A DNA stretch of 40,441 bases from Prochlorococcus sp. AG-363-A03 (lineage in GTDB: Bacteria > Cyanobacteriota > Cyanobacteriia > PCC-6307 > Cyanobiaceae). The stretch's first letter is position 1, and each line of letters begins with the position of its first letter. The translations under genes and the position numbers were made by a program. Positions 8,963 to 17,527 of this stretch are shown here, piece after piece. The stretch is taken from NCBI GenBank assembly GCA_003280445.1, contig QCEW01000010.1:1-40441 (forward strand), written 5' to 3'. Under the pieces are notes generated by a model. That model was not told the origin of the DNA and searched no databases. It saw only the letters and a program-made list of their open reading frames with translations.

Positions 8963-10102
8963 TTATTCGTTATTCCAGGCTTCAATACCTCCATCAATAT
9001 TAATACCTCTAATTCCAAATTGATTTAAATGCTTTAGTGCGCGTAATGATCTTTGCCCACTTTTACAAAATACATAAAGATTTTTCTTTGCGGTAAGATT
9101 TTTAATTTCATTAATGGCTTCTCCGCTCTCAATAGTATTTAGGGGTATCAGCCTTGAGCCAGGAATTGAATATTTATTGTGTTCATTGAGATTGCGAACG
9201 TCAATTAAAAGTATATCTTTTGATGATTGTTTAAGGAGTATCTTTAATTCCTTAATTGATATACTTTTTATAGCACAATCCATCTCATTCTTCACTGTAA
9301 CCTCTGAACAGAAACTTTTGTAATCTATTAGTTTTTGTATATTTCTATTTTCTGGATTAGACTTCAATGTTAGCTCTTTAAATCGCATTTTTAATGCATT
9401 AAAAACTAGAAGCCTACCATTTAATGGATGACCAATATTTGTTATTATCTTAATGACTTCTGTTGCTTGAATTGTACCAATGATTCCTGGAAGAATTCCT
9501 ATGACTCCTGCTTCAGAGCATGATGGAATTAGTTCTTTTGGAGGTGGTGTGGGAATAAGATCTCGATAGTTGGGGCTATCTTTCTTCAAATTAAATACAC
9601 TTACTTGACCTTCGAATCTCTCAATGGATGCATATATACTTGGCTTATTAAGTATTAGACAAGCATCATTAATTAAGTAGCGCGTTGGAAAATTGTCTGA
9701 ACAATCACATATAATATCATAATTTGTAAGTATTTCTAAAGCATTACTATTTGTTAGTTTTTGATTGTATAAATCAACTTGACATGAAGGGTTTATTTTA
9801 ATTATGTGTTGCTTGGCAGAATCTGTTTTTAATAGCCCTATTGAATTTGTTGTATGAATGATTTGCCTTTGTAAGTTTGAGTATTCAACTACATCAAAAT
9901 CAACTATTCCTATACGTCCAATTCCAGCTGCTGCAAGATAAATCAAAAGTGGAGATCCTAGTCCACCTGTTCCAATGCAAGCAACTGAGCTTGCTTTCAA
10001 TTTTTCTTGGCCTTTAATACCTATTTCAGGAAGACTTATATGTCTTGCATACCTTGCAATTTCTTCAGAACTTAAATTTGTTTTATTCTGGCTTTGCTCC
10101 AT
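8963..10102 (-). CDS. E1-like adenylyltransferase with C-terminal rhodanese domain (MoeB/MoeZ type)
   Basis: Residues 12-~250 form a ThiF/MoeB E1-like domain: GTGGLGS nucleotide loop (44-50), DFDVVEYSNLQRQ (68-80), CSDNFPTRYLIND, and SCSEAGVIG with the likely catalytic Cys195. Residues ~280-379 are a rhodanese domain with the persulfide loop CKSGQRS (Cys346) and LIDVRN. Such fusions adenylate and then thiocarboxylate the C-terminus of small ubiquitin-like sulfur carriers (MoaD, ThiS, CysO). The two CxxC zinc knuckles of E. coli MoeB are absent (NYRDL and PENRNIQ instead), which I recall as common in cyanobacterial members. The adjacent upstream gene on the same strand is a JAMM protease. The true carrier partner is not visible here. 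Confidence 0.88.
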   Translation of the reverse strand: MEQSQNKTNLSSEEIARYARHISLPEIGIKGQEKLKASSVACIGTGGLGSPLLIYLAAAGIGRIGIVDFDVVEYSNLQRQIIHTTNSIGLLKTDSAKQHIIKINPSCQVDLYNQKLTNSNALEILTNYDIICDCSDNFPTRYLINDACLILNKPSIYASIERFEGQVSVFNLKKDSPNYRDLIPTPPPKELIPSCSEAGVIGILPGIIGTIQATEVIKIITNIGHPLNGRLLVFNALKMRFKELTLKSNPENRNIQKLIDYKSFCSEVTVKNEMDCAIKSISIKELKILLKQSSKDILLIDVRNLNEHNKYSIPGSRLIPLNTIESGEAINEIKNLTAKKNLYVFCKSGQRSLRALKHLNQFGIRGINIDGGIEAWNNE

Positions 10103-10126
10103 TAATCAAACCCTTTTCTAATTAAT

Positions 10127-10639
10127 TTACGTTAAAGAAAAAATTTCAATTTTCACCGTATGAAAGTTTAATTTATTTTTGACCCACCATGCTTTGAAAT
10201 CTCCATCCTTATTTGAAATAATCATAAGTCCAGGAGATTGGTGCAAGAACAAATCCATGTTTGACGGTTTGTTTTCACCTGAAGGATGAGAGTGAGCACA
10301 GCACAAAACTTCTAGATCATTATCTCTTGCCCATTTTTGAGATGCAATTTGATCTTTACCATCTATTTCGTAGCAATTTTTTTTTGATAATTGCATCTTT
10401 TTTTGTATAGAAAGCCCGCTGAGATTTTGACCAATTAATTTCGATTCTTGTTCTCCCCAAATATTTCGACAATTCCAGATATGAGTAACCTCCCAAATAT
10501 TTCTTTTGTGATTTTTAGTTGAGCTATTTTTTTTGCCGATTATTATACAGCAGCCTTCCTCTGGCTCTGCTGCCTTTAAAAATCTAGATAGAACACAATT
10601 CGTTTCGTTATGGAATTCAATATATTTTGGGGTTTTCAT
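10127..10639 (-). CDS. JAMM/MPN metalloprotease-like protein
   Basis: A 170-residue Mov34/MPN protein with a complete JAMM zinc motif: Glu28 near the N-terminus (PEEGCCIIIG), then His116-x-His118, seven residues, Ser126, two residues, Asp129 (HSHPSGENKPSNMD). JAMM enzymes cleave isopeptide or C-terminal bonds of ubiquitin-like proteins; bacterial relatives such as Mec release cysteine from the thiocarboxylate carrier CysO. It lies 24 bp upstream of the E1-rhodanese gene on the same strand, so the two are probably one transcript and act on the same small carrier protein. The middle (about 40-105) is basic and poorly conserved. Substrate unknown. Confidence 0.82.
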   Translation of the reverse strand: MKTPKYIEFHNETNCVLSRFLKAAEPEEGCCIIIGKKNSSTKNHKRNIWEVTHIWNCRNIWGEQESKLIGQNLSGLSIQKKMQLSKKNCYEIDGKDQIASQKWARDNDLEVLCCAHSHPSGENKPSNMDLFLHQSPGLMIISNKDGDFKAWWVKNKLNFHTVKIEIFSLT

Positions 10640-10762
10640 GAGAAAAAATGATTTGATTCGGCATCCTCTCTATTTTGGTTCGGACTTATCTCTGTTCAGC
10701 CTATGGCATTTATTAAATTAATTCGATACGCTCAGTCCATATTTGCTTCGTAGCTTGTGTTC

Positions 10763-11125
10763 ATGTCTGATGTAAATCCTGATTCTAAAGATGAATCAAA
10801 GGCAAGTAAAACAGAAGGCGTTAATTTTTCAGAACGTTACAATGACGTCATGGGAAAAGTTAATGAATCTTTAAGCAAAATTGATTGGACTCAAATGGGT
10901 AAGTATGGCAAGGCGGCAGGTATCATTGCCGTTGTCGTTTTAGCTCAAGTTTTAATCAAGGTTGTTATTGATACAGTTAATTTTTTCCCGATTCTACCTG
11001 GTTTGCTAGAACTTCTTGGGATTGTTGTTTTAGGCCAATGGAGTTGGCAGAATTTAACAACAAGTGAAAAAAGAACAGCTGTATTTGATAAAGTTCAAAA
11101 TCTTAAAAAAGAGTATCTAGGATAA
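10763..11125 (+). CDS. CAAD-domain thylakoid membrane protein (CURT1-like)
   Basis: About 120 residues: an acidic, Ser/Lys-rich N-terminus of ~30 residues, an amphipathic helix (SERYNDVMGKVNESLSKI), two hydrophobic segments (AAGIIAVVVLAQVLIKVV and LPGLLELLGIVVLG), then SWQNL and a C-terminal amphipathic helix ending KKEYLG. This layout is that of the CAAD domain found in cyanobacteria and in plant CURT1 thylakoid-curvature proteins. Likely in the thylakoid membrane; a role in membrane shape is inferred from the family. I chose ATG at 10763 over an in-frame GTG at 10757. It is divergent from the JAMM gene. Confidence 0.8.
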   Translation: MSDVNPDSKDESKASKTEGVNFSERYNDVMGKVNESLSKIDWTQMGKYGKAAGIIAVVVLAQVLIKVVIDTVNFFPILPGLLELLGIVVLGQWSWQNLTTSEKRTAVFDKVQNLKKEYLG

Positions 11126-11159
11126 ATTAACAATAGAAAAACAAATATCTGAGGTTTCG

Positions 11160-12047
11160 TTACATACGAGATCTCAGATCTTTTAATATTTTTAATGAAT
11201 TTTCTTTGTAGGATCCACCAAACATATTTGCGTGATTAAGTAAATGGTAAAGATTATAAATATCAATTCTATCTTTTGAATACTTGTCTAGTGGCCAAAT
11301 CTCTTCGTATCCTTGATAAAACTCTCTATTAAAACCACCAAATAATTTAGTCATTGAGATATCAACTTCTCTGTCAGCCCAATAACTAGCTGGGTCGTAT
11401 AAACTTCCTAAACCATTTTTAGTACTTCCACAATTACCGGACCATAGATCACCATGAACTAATGAGCTGCTTGGGTGATGATCATTTAGATATGAGCTTA
11501 AAAATATTAAAACATCCTCATAATCATGAACTCTAACTCCCCATTCTTTTGCTTTTATAAGTTGTGGTCTTAGACGGAAATTTACAAAGAATTTACCCCA
11601 ATTACTGTCCCATCCTCCTATTTGAGTGTTAGAACCGATAAACCCTTCTTTTTCCCATCCGAATTTCTTTTGGCTCCATTCACTCGAAGATTTATGTATC
11701 AATGCTAAACCTTTCCCAAGGAGATTTTGTTGGGATTGTGTGAGATCTATCCACTCTAGAAAAAGTATAGATTTATTTTGATAAATGGTGAGATCAAGTG
11801 GTTTAGGGACAAAGATATAAGATTTATTGGCAAATCTTTTTAGAACTAAGAGACACTCACTTTCGAACTTAAACATATTAATATTGTCAATATGATTTGA
11901 TTTAGCAAAAACTCTCTTGCCATTTTGGAAATGAATGCACCAAGCTTTGTGGATACAACCTCCGCCTAAAGGAATTATTTTTTCTATTAATGCGTTTTTG
12001 CTTACTCTATTTGAACTTGAAAGAGCCTTTAGGATTAATTCCTCCAT
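11160..12047 (-). CDS. Fructosamine kinase family protein
   Basis: A 295-residue kinase-like protein of the fructosamine/ketosamine-3-kinase family. Signatures: LGGGCIHKAW near the N-terminus, KRVFAKSN with the ATP-binding Lys, FLEWIDL, the catalytic loop LVHGDLWSGNCG, and LYDPASYWADREVDISMTKL carrying the metal-binding Asp. The family phosphorylates ketosamines on glycated proteins or small molecules, leading to deglycation. It acts in the cytoplasm. The gene diverges from the crtD-like gene with only 28 bp between start codons, so their promoters must overlap or lie in coding DNA. Confidence 0.9.
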   Translation of the reverse strand: MEELILKALSSSNRVSKNALIEKIIPLGGGCIHKAWCIHFQNGKRVFAKSNHIDNINMFKFESECLLVLKRFANKSYIFVPKPLDLTIYQNKSILFLEWIDLTQSQQNLLGKGLALIHKSSSEWSQKKFGWEKEGFIGSNTQIGGWDSNWGKFFVNFRLRPQLIKAKEWGVRVHDYEDVLIFLSSYLNDHHPSSSLVHGDLWSGNCGSTKNGLGSLYDPASYWADREVDISMTKLFGGFNREFYQGYEEIWPLDKYSKDRIDIYNLYHLLNHANMFGGSYKENSLKILKDLRSRM

Positions 12048-12075
12048 TCACTGTATTCTCGCTTGATAATCTTTT

Positions 12076-13593
12076 ATGTCTGAAGAATCTATCATTGTCG
12101 TAGGAGGAGGGATTGCCGGTTTAACAAGTGCTGCTCTTCTTGCTAAAGAGGGTTATAAGGTGATTTTGGTCGAAGCACATAGTCAATTAGGTGGTTGCGC
12201 AGGAACTTTTAAAAGGGGTTCTTATACTTTTGATGTAGGCGCTACCCAAGTTGCAGGCCTTGAGAGTGGAGGAATTCATCATCGTTTATTTAATTATTTA
12301 GATATTCCAATACCTGATGCAAAAATTTTAGATCCTGGATGTTCAGTTGTTCTTGGTGATGGGAGTGGACCAATCAATCTTTGGCATGATCCATTGAGAT
12401 GGAAGAGAGAAAGACAAGAACAGTTTCCAGGGAGTGAAACCTTCTGGTCATTATGTTCCAAAATTCATGAAAGTAATTGGGACTTTGTTGGAAGAGATCC
12501 AATACTTCCGGTAAGAAATTTTTGGGATTTAAGTCAATTAATTAGAGCCATACGGCCTTCAAATCTTTTAACAGGTTTTTTGAGTAAGTTGACTATTGCA
12601 GACTTGCTTACAATAACTGGTTGTCACACAGATAGACGTCTAAGAAGCTTTTTAGATCTTCAGTTGAAACTTTATTCGCAAGAACCGGCAAGTAGAACAG
12701 CAGCTTTATACGGTGCAACTGTTCTTCAAATGGCTCAATCTCCTAGAGGTCTATGGCATCTTCATGGATCAATGCAAATCCTTAGCGATGGTTTGAAAGA
12801 AAGTTTTTTAAGGGATGGTGGAAGCCTTTTGATTGAGCATAGAGTGACCAAGATATTAAGTAAAAAAAATCCAAATATTTTTGATGTCAATGTGGTTGAT
12901 AAAAGAAAGAATTTGATACGGCTGAAAGCATCAGATATTGTTTTTAGCTTGCCTCCTCAATCTCTTCTAGATTTGATTCCTATTGATGGAGGTTTATCCA
13001 AAAGATATCGTGAAAATATAAAAAAATTACCCAAACCAAGTGGTGCCCTTGTATTCTACGGAGCTCTTCGTCGTTCTGATTTACCAGTTGATTGCCCAGG
13101 GCATATTCAAATATTCGATGAGCATTTTGGCTCTTTATTTATTTCTATAAGTATGGAGAATGATCAACGTGCACCAGTTGGAATGGCTACTTTAATTGCT
13201 AGTGTATTTGTTGATATTGATCAATGGTCTCATCTTGATAGTCAATCATATATCAGAAAAAAAAATATTTCAGCAAAACAGATTAGAACTATTTTAAATA
13301 AAAAGTTTGATTTGCAAGAGATAAGTTGGGATCATCAAGAACTTTCAACTCCAAGAAGTTTTGAAAGGTGGACAGGACGTCCTGCTGGGATAGTCGGAGG
13401 TCTTGGCCAACATCCAGATCAATTTGGACCTTTTGGCTTGTCAAGTAGAACCCCTCTCAGAGGTTTATGGCTTTGTGGAGATTCAATATATCCTGGCGAA
13501 GGTACGGCTGGCGTAAGCCAATCAGCCATGATGGTTGTCAGACAACTAATGGAATGTAAAGGTAGACATTTGAAAATCCCTGTCTTTAATTAG
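12076..13593 (+). CDS. CrtD-like FAD-dependent carotenoid desaturase/isomerase family oxidoreductase
   Basis: A 505-residue flavoprotein. The N-terminal Rossmann motif is VVGGGIAGLTSAALLAKEGY with ILVEA and GGCAGTF; the C-terminal FAD segment is LRGLWLCGDSIYPGEGTAGV. This matches the phytoene desaturase/CrtISO/CrtD superfamily. The nearest family I recall is the cyanobacterial C-3',4' desaturase CrtD, acting in carotenoid or myxoxanthophyll synthesis, but the substrate in this organism cannot be read from sequence; isomerase or retinol-saturase-like activity is also possible. Its last 8 bp overlap the convergent tyrA end. Confidence 0.8.
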   Translation: MSEESIIVVGGGIAGLTSAALLAKEGYKVILVEAHSQLGGCAGTFKRGSYTFDVGATQVAGLESGGIHHRLFNYLDIPIPDAKILDPGCSVVLGDGSGPINLWHDPLRWKRERQEQFPGSETFWSLCSKIHESNWDFVGRDPILPVRNFWDLSQLIRAIRPSNLLTGFLSKLTIADLLTITGCHTDRRLRSFLDLQLKLYSQEPASRTAALYGATVLQMAQSPRGLWHLHGSMQILSDGLKESFLRDGGSLLIEHRVTKILSKKNPNIFDVNVVDKRKNLIRLKASDIVFSLPPQSLLDLIPIDGGLSKRYRENIKKLPKPSGALVFYGALRRSDLPVDCPGHIQIFDEHFGSLFISISMENDQRAPVGMATLIASVFVDIDQWSHLDSQSYIRKKNISAKQIRTILNKKFDLQEISWDHQELSTPRSFERWTGRPAGIVGGLGQHPDQFGPFGLSSRTPLRGLWLCGDSIYPGEGTAGVSQSAMMVVRQLMECKGRHLKIPVFN

Positions 13594-14461
13594 TCGGTTT
13601 TAAAATGAAGTTTTGTCTTTCTTCCTTTGTATTAACTAGTATTTTTGCGAGTTCACTCCAGTTCTCTTCAAGTAAATATTTTTCAAAAAGATCTAGAGAA
13701 TGTCTATAAGATGCTAAATGTCTCTCTATATTTTTCTTATTCAACTTTGCCATAGAGACTCCTAGTTCTGGGTTGCCACCTCCAACCCTAGAGGTGTCAG
13801 CAAATCCACTGGATGCAATACTTTTTGCAAGTGAATATAAGGAAGGATTTACATCTGTACTCAGTGTATTGAGCAAGGCAGCGCTAATTAGAACTGGTAA
13901 ATGTGAAATCAAGCCAACAGCTTCATCATGTATTTGAGCTTCAGAGCTTATCCATTGACTACCAAGTGACAGAGCAATTTGGTGAACTCTTTCAAGGGCT
14001 ATTTGATCAGTTTCTTTATTTGGAGTGACAACCCATGGTTTATTTTTAAATAAATTTTGTTGACCTGCGGTAACACCAGATTCTTCGGTTCCTGTCATTG
14101 GATGACTGGCTACAAAACGAGGATGTAACTTGTTCCAAGTATTTAAAATAGGGACTTTCACAGATCCAACATCAGTAACAACAGCATTCTTGGGAATGGC
14201 ATTGATTAAAGCTGATGAGGGATTTAGGATCTGTTCAAGTGGTAAAGCAATATAAACAAGAGAACAATTTTTTAATATACTTGGATCAGTACTAACAATT
14301 TGGGCTAGTTCTCTTTCTCTGGCTTTTTTCGCAGTTTTTTCTCGATGAGTAATTCCATAAACTGTATATCCAAGCTTTTGAAGATCTAAGCCTAAGGAGC
14401 CTCCAATTAGACCTAATCCCACAATGCCAATATTTTTAGAGGTTTTTGTTTTAAGCTCCAT
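13586..14461 (-). CDS. tyrA: Prephenate/arogenate dehydrogenase
   Basis: Makes tyrosine precursors. The 291-residue protein has an N-terminal NAD(P) loop GIVGLGLIGGSLG, then DVGSVK, the substrate motif SHPMTGTEESG, and LISHLPVLISAALL in the C-terminal helical dimer domain, followed by GFADTSRVGGGNPELG. Cyanobacterial members of this type prefer arogenate and NADP; that preference is inferred. There is no ACT or chorismate mutase domain. The gene overlaps the convergent crtD-like gene by 8 bp and diverges from the helicase-like gene across a 73-bp gap. Confidence 0.93.
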   Translation of the reverse strand: MELKTKTSKNIGIVGLGLIGGSLGLDLQKLGYTVYGITHREKTAKKARERELAQIVSTDPSILKNCSLVYIALPLEQILNPSSALINAIPKNAVVTDVGSVKVPILNTWNKLHPRFVASHPMTGTEESGVTAGQQNLFKNKPWVVTPNKETDQIALERVHQIALSLGSQWISSEAQIHDEAVGLISHLPVLISAALLNTLSTDVNPSLYSLAKSIASSGFADTSRVGGGNPELGVSMAKLNKKNIERHLASYRHSLDLFEKYLLEENWSELAKILVNTKEERQNFILKPTN

Positions 14462-14534
14462 AAATAGTATTGTTCTATATCTTTATTGATAGGGCAACAT
14501 GATTAAAAGAATTTATTGATAAAAGGTCCTACTA

Positions 14535-15983
14535 ATGCTTGAGGTGAATTCACATAAACATCTAAAAAAATACTATCAAAATAATCTTGCTCTATGGCCT
14601 CATAATTTGACCCTAACAAGACTGATCTCTAGAAGCTTAAGTCGTAAAGATAATACTTTGATTCAATTAACAAGTGATAGCAGAAATTTTTGGTGGCCTG
14701 GTCTTTTGATTCCACTTTCTTTGCATAACAATAATATCGTGCTGATTCTTTCAGAGAGACAATATCGACTTTTGCTTGAAGTGGAACTACCAAAGTTAAG
14801 ATCTAGTCGATTAGGTTTCGATTATGTCGAAGGAATTGAATTAATTCCATCAGATAAAAAAATTTGGGTTCTAAGATACCAAGATCTTATTTTTGCAAAT
14901 GATAATCATTTATTAAAAAATCGCCAATTAATTTTTCCCGAATCTGAGTTTATTTCTAGTGAGCTTAGAGAATCTATGTCTATTCGAATTACTCCAAAAG
15001 ATTGGGAGAATTTGATTGCATCTCACTCACGTTTTGAATCTTCAATTATTGAAATTCATGAGCGTCTTAGTCGCAGTCTTTTCAGTCATTCAGTAGGTTC
15101 GGATGCTGTTATAAGAACTGATCATAGGGAACTTTTAGTATTAAAAGAAATTCTCAAAGATGACTTGCCTTCCGCAATGCCTTGGAAACGAGCTCTTAGT
15201 GTCGCCAACCAAGAATGGGTATCATGGGCGAAGCTAGATAATCGAAAGCTTCGTTGGGATTGGTATTTTCAACCTTTACTTCCTTTGCAAACTCTCTCAG
15301 GCCTATTATCGAAAAATACTCTTTTAATGCTGACTAATTCAGGTCAAAGTGATTCTTTCTTTTTTGATTTAAATATCAAAGATTTTACTTTCAATGTGAA
15401 GGTGAAGTTAGGAAACAAATTTAATCAAGAACCTATTCCTTTATTTGTTCCTAAAAGGCAACCTTTACCAAATACGCCTCATTTTTATCGTCATATTTTA
15501 AGACAGTGTCAAAGATTAATTCTTGGTCGTACGCATCCAACTATTATCCTAGTAGATGATTCGCAGCTACGACTCCAGATAGCTAGTGAACTGGCTGGGG
15601 AATTTGGACTGAGAGTCGTTCATGAAACTACTAATATTGAGACTAATGGAATTATTTGTTGTAGTTGTAATTGGTGGATTATTAATCAGTACAATTTACC
15701 AATTCCAGATCAATTGATTTTTCCAGTGATTCCAGTGCCTACTTTAGAATCACCCTGGATTGCCGCTAAAGTTGAAATGCTTAAGCATCAAGGTCGTGAC
15801 TGGTTTAGAGAATTTCTTTTCCCAGAAACCCTCACTACCTTTTTAAAATCGCTTGCAATTATTAGAGGTAGAGATGTTCGAGTCGCCATACTTGATGGTC
15901 GCATGCACTATCGAAGTTGGGGGAAATTAATATTCGAAGCTCTTGAACCGTGGATTGCTTTAAAGCGTTTATTGCCTTATTAA
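14535..15983 (+). CDS. Helicase-like protein without recognisable ATPase motifs
   Basis: A 482-residue protein resembling a picocyanobacterial family that I recall as annotated 'ATP-dependent DNA helicase' (DinG-like). The N-terminal LWPHNLTLTRLISRSL and the C-terminal EFGLRVVHE and CCSCNWWI stretches are its recognisable parts. I find no Walker A (GxGKT/S) and no DEAH/DExD box; where a DEAH box would be expected there is IFPESEFISSELRE. It therefore cannot be called an active helicase from sequence. It might be a structural or nucleic-acid-binding derivative. Diverges from tyrA and precedes the DUF2839 gene by 38 bp. Confidence 0.55.
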   Translation: MLEVNSHKHLKKYYQNNLALWPHNLTLTRLISRSLSRKDNTLIQLTSDSRNFWWPGLLIPLSLHNNNIVLILSERQYRLLLEVELPKLRSSRLGFDYVEGIELIPSDKKIWVLRYQDLIFANDNHLLKNRQLIFPESEFISSELRESMSIRITPKDWENLIASHSRFESSIIEIHERLSRSLFSHSVGSDAVIRTDHRELLVLKEILKDDLPSAMPWKRALSVANQEWVSWAKLDNRKLRWDWYFQPLLPLQTLSGLLSKNTLLMLTNSGQSDSFFFDLNIKDFTFNVKVKLGNKFNQEPIPLFVPKRQPLPNTPHFYRHILRQCQRLILGRTHPTIILVDDSQLRLQIASELAGEFGLRVVHETTNIETNGIICCSCNWWIINQYNLPIPDQLIFPVIPVPTLESPWIAAKVEMLKHQGRDWFREFLFPETLTTFLKSLAIIRGRDVRVAILDGRMHYRSWGKLIFEALEPWIALKRLLPY

Positions 15984-16021
15984 AATCAATCTCTTAGATT
16001 AAAAAATATTGTTTTTTTATA

Positions 16022-16261
16022 ATGGGAGAAGCACGCCGAAGATCTGAGCAAGGCTTAAAACCTCGTAGCGAGAAAGACTCTAGGAATGAGTCACCTCGTA
16101 TTGTCTCTTGGTTTCCTGTTACGCAAGCACAAAGAGATCAATTTATACAATTAAGTATTCGTGCAGGATGGGTAGGTATTGCTGCTTTAATTATTCTTTG
16201 GATCATTGTTCGCTTTGTTGGACCTGCTGCAGGGTGGTGGATTCCTGCTGATATAAGATAA
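16022..16261 (+). CDS. DUF2839 small membrane protein
   Basis: A 79-residue protein: a basic N-terminus (MGEARRRSEQGLKPR), a soluble linker with RIVSWFPVTQAQRDQF, then one transmembrane helix (WVGIAALIILWIIVRFVG) and a short tail ending GWWIPADIR. This is the pattern of the cyanobacterial DUF2839 family, whose function is unknown. Likely a single-span membrane protein with a cytoplasmic basic end. Convergent with recA. Confidence 0.8.
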   Translation: MGEARRRSEQGLKPRSEKDSRNESPRIVSWFPVTQAQRDQFIQLSIRAGWVGIAALIILWIIVRFVGPAAGWWIPADIR

Positions 16262-16306
16262 AGCCAAGTATGTTTTTACCTTTAACCGTTTGCTGAAACT
16301 TGGCTT
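16261..16306. terminator. Inverted repeat between DUF2839 gene and recA
   Basis: AAGCCAAGT (16261-16269) is a perfect reverse complement of ACTTGGCTT (16298-16306), separated by 28 bases. It spans the gap between the convergent genes and runs into the recA 3' end. On the minus strand the second arm is followed by a short TTTAT only. A possible bidirectional terminator or 3'-end stabiliser. Confidence 0.4.
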
Positions 16307-17415
16307 AGGTTTGGTCGTGATGAAGCCTGTCGAGCTGCTGCTGCTAGTGGTCTCATGGAATTAGCACTTACTTCTGATCCTTCAGTTAATTTTTCTTTAA
16401 CTAACTTCTCAATTATTTCTTTTGATTCAGGATTTTGTTCAAGCCAAGTAATGGTATTGTCTCTCCCTTGCCCAATGTTGTCACCTTCATAGCTATACCA
16501 AGCTCCTTTACGAGTAACAACATTAGTTTCATCTGCTAAATCAAGAAGGCAACCAAGAGTACTAATTCCTTTCCCAAAAAGAATATCAAACTCTGCTATT
16601 CGAAATGGAGGTGCAACTTTGTTTTTTGCGACTTTCACTTTTGCACGAATTCCATATTCTTCAGTTCCTCTCTTTAACGTTTGAATACGACGAATATCTA
16701 ATCTTACAGAGGCATAAAATTTAAGAGCATTTCCACCAGTTGTCGTTTCTGGATTCCCATATGTAATACCAATTTTTAGGCGTAATTGATTTAAGAAAAT
16801 TACTGTGCAACCAGACTTTCCAATATTTCCAGTAATTTTTCTCATCGCTTGACTCATTAGACGAGCTTGAGCACCTACTGAATGGTCACCCATCTCTCCT
16901 TCTATTTCTGAACGGGGCGTAAGTGCAGCGACTGAATCAACAACAACTAGATCGACTGCAGCAGATCTAATAAGTTGGTCAACGATTTCCAATGCCATCT
17001 CTCCTGTATCCGGTTGAGATACGAGCAGATTCTCTACATCAACACCAAGAGAAGCTGCATAGACTGGGTCAAGAGCATGTTCTGCATCTACAAATGCAGC
17101 AACTCCACCGTTACGTTGAATTTCTGCTATTGCGTGTAATGTCAGTGTTGTTTTCCCAGAACTTTCGGGACCATAAACTTCGATTACACGTCCTTTGGGA
17201 TAGCCGCCACCAAGAGCTAAATCAAGAGTTAAAGCACCCGTAGATATAGTTTCTACTCGCATCTTGGACGCGTCCCCAAGGCGCATGATCGAACCCTTCC
17301 CGAAATTGCGTTCTATTTGCCCAACCACTAAGCTCAATGCTTTTTCTTTTTCTCCAGATTTTGCGTCTATTTTCTTAGATTCAGTTGATTGGAGTAACTT
17401 ACCTTCGTTTGACAT
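16282..17415 (-). CDS. recA: Recombinase RecA
   Basis: Forms the filament for homologous pairing and stimulates LexA self-cleavage. The 377-residue protein has Walker A GPESSGKT (82-89), Walker B-like [10 protein letters not shown], the L1/L2 DNA-binding loops ([17 protein letters not shown] and [10 protein letters not shown]), and a variable Ser/Ala-rich C-terminus. The N-terminus carries a ~25-residue Lys/Glu-rich extension. A LexA-box-like site lies about 90 bp upstream, consistent with SOS control. The HAD hydrolase gene lies upstream on the same strand, ending 113 bp away. Confidence 0.99.
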   Translation of the reverse strand: MSNEGKLLQSTESKKIDAKSGEKEKALSLVVGQIERNFGKGSIMRLGDASKMRVETISTGALTLDLALGGGYPKGRVIEVYGPESSGKTTLTLHAIAEIQRNGGVAAFVDAEHALDPVYAASLGVDVENLLVSQPDTGEMALEIVDQLIRSAAVDLVVVDSVAALTPRSEIEGEMGDHSVGAQARLMSQAMRKITGNIGKSGCTVIFLNQLRLKIGITYGNPETTTGGNALKFYASVRLDIRRIQTLKRGTEEYGIRAKVKVAKNKVAPPFRIAEFDILFGKGISTLGCLLDLADETNVVTRKGAWYSYEGDNIGQGRDNTITWLEQNPESKEIIEKLVKEKLTEGSEVSANSMRPLAAAARQASSRPNLSQVSANG

Positions 17416-17505
17416 AACAAATAATTTTAATTCAGAGGAATAACAAAAGACGTTGGGATTGATGATGAAATACTCAGTTCCTCAACGAATAGTAATTAAA
17501 CCGAT

Positions 17506-17519
17506 AGTACAGACGTACG
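17506..17519. promoter_or_regulatory. LexA (SOS) box-like site upstream of recA
   Basis: The site AGTACAGACGTACG fits the cyanobacterial LexA consensus as I recall it (RGTACNNNDGTWCB) at 13 of 14 positions; the reverse strand also fits at 13. It contains two GTAC half-sites and lies about 90 bp upstream of the recA start, the expected target of LexA in this group. Whether this organism encodes LexA is not visible here. Confidence 0.5.
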
Positions 17520-17527
17520 CTATTAAG

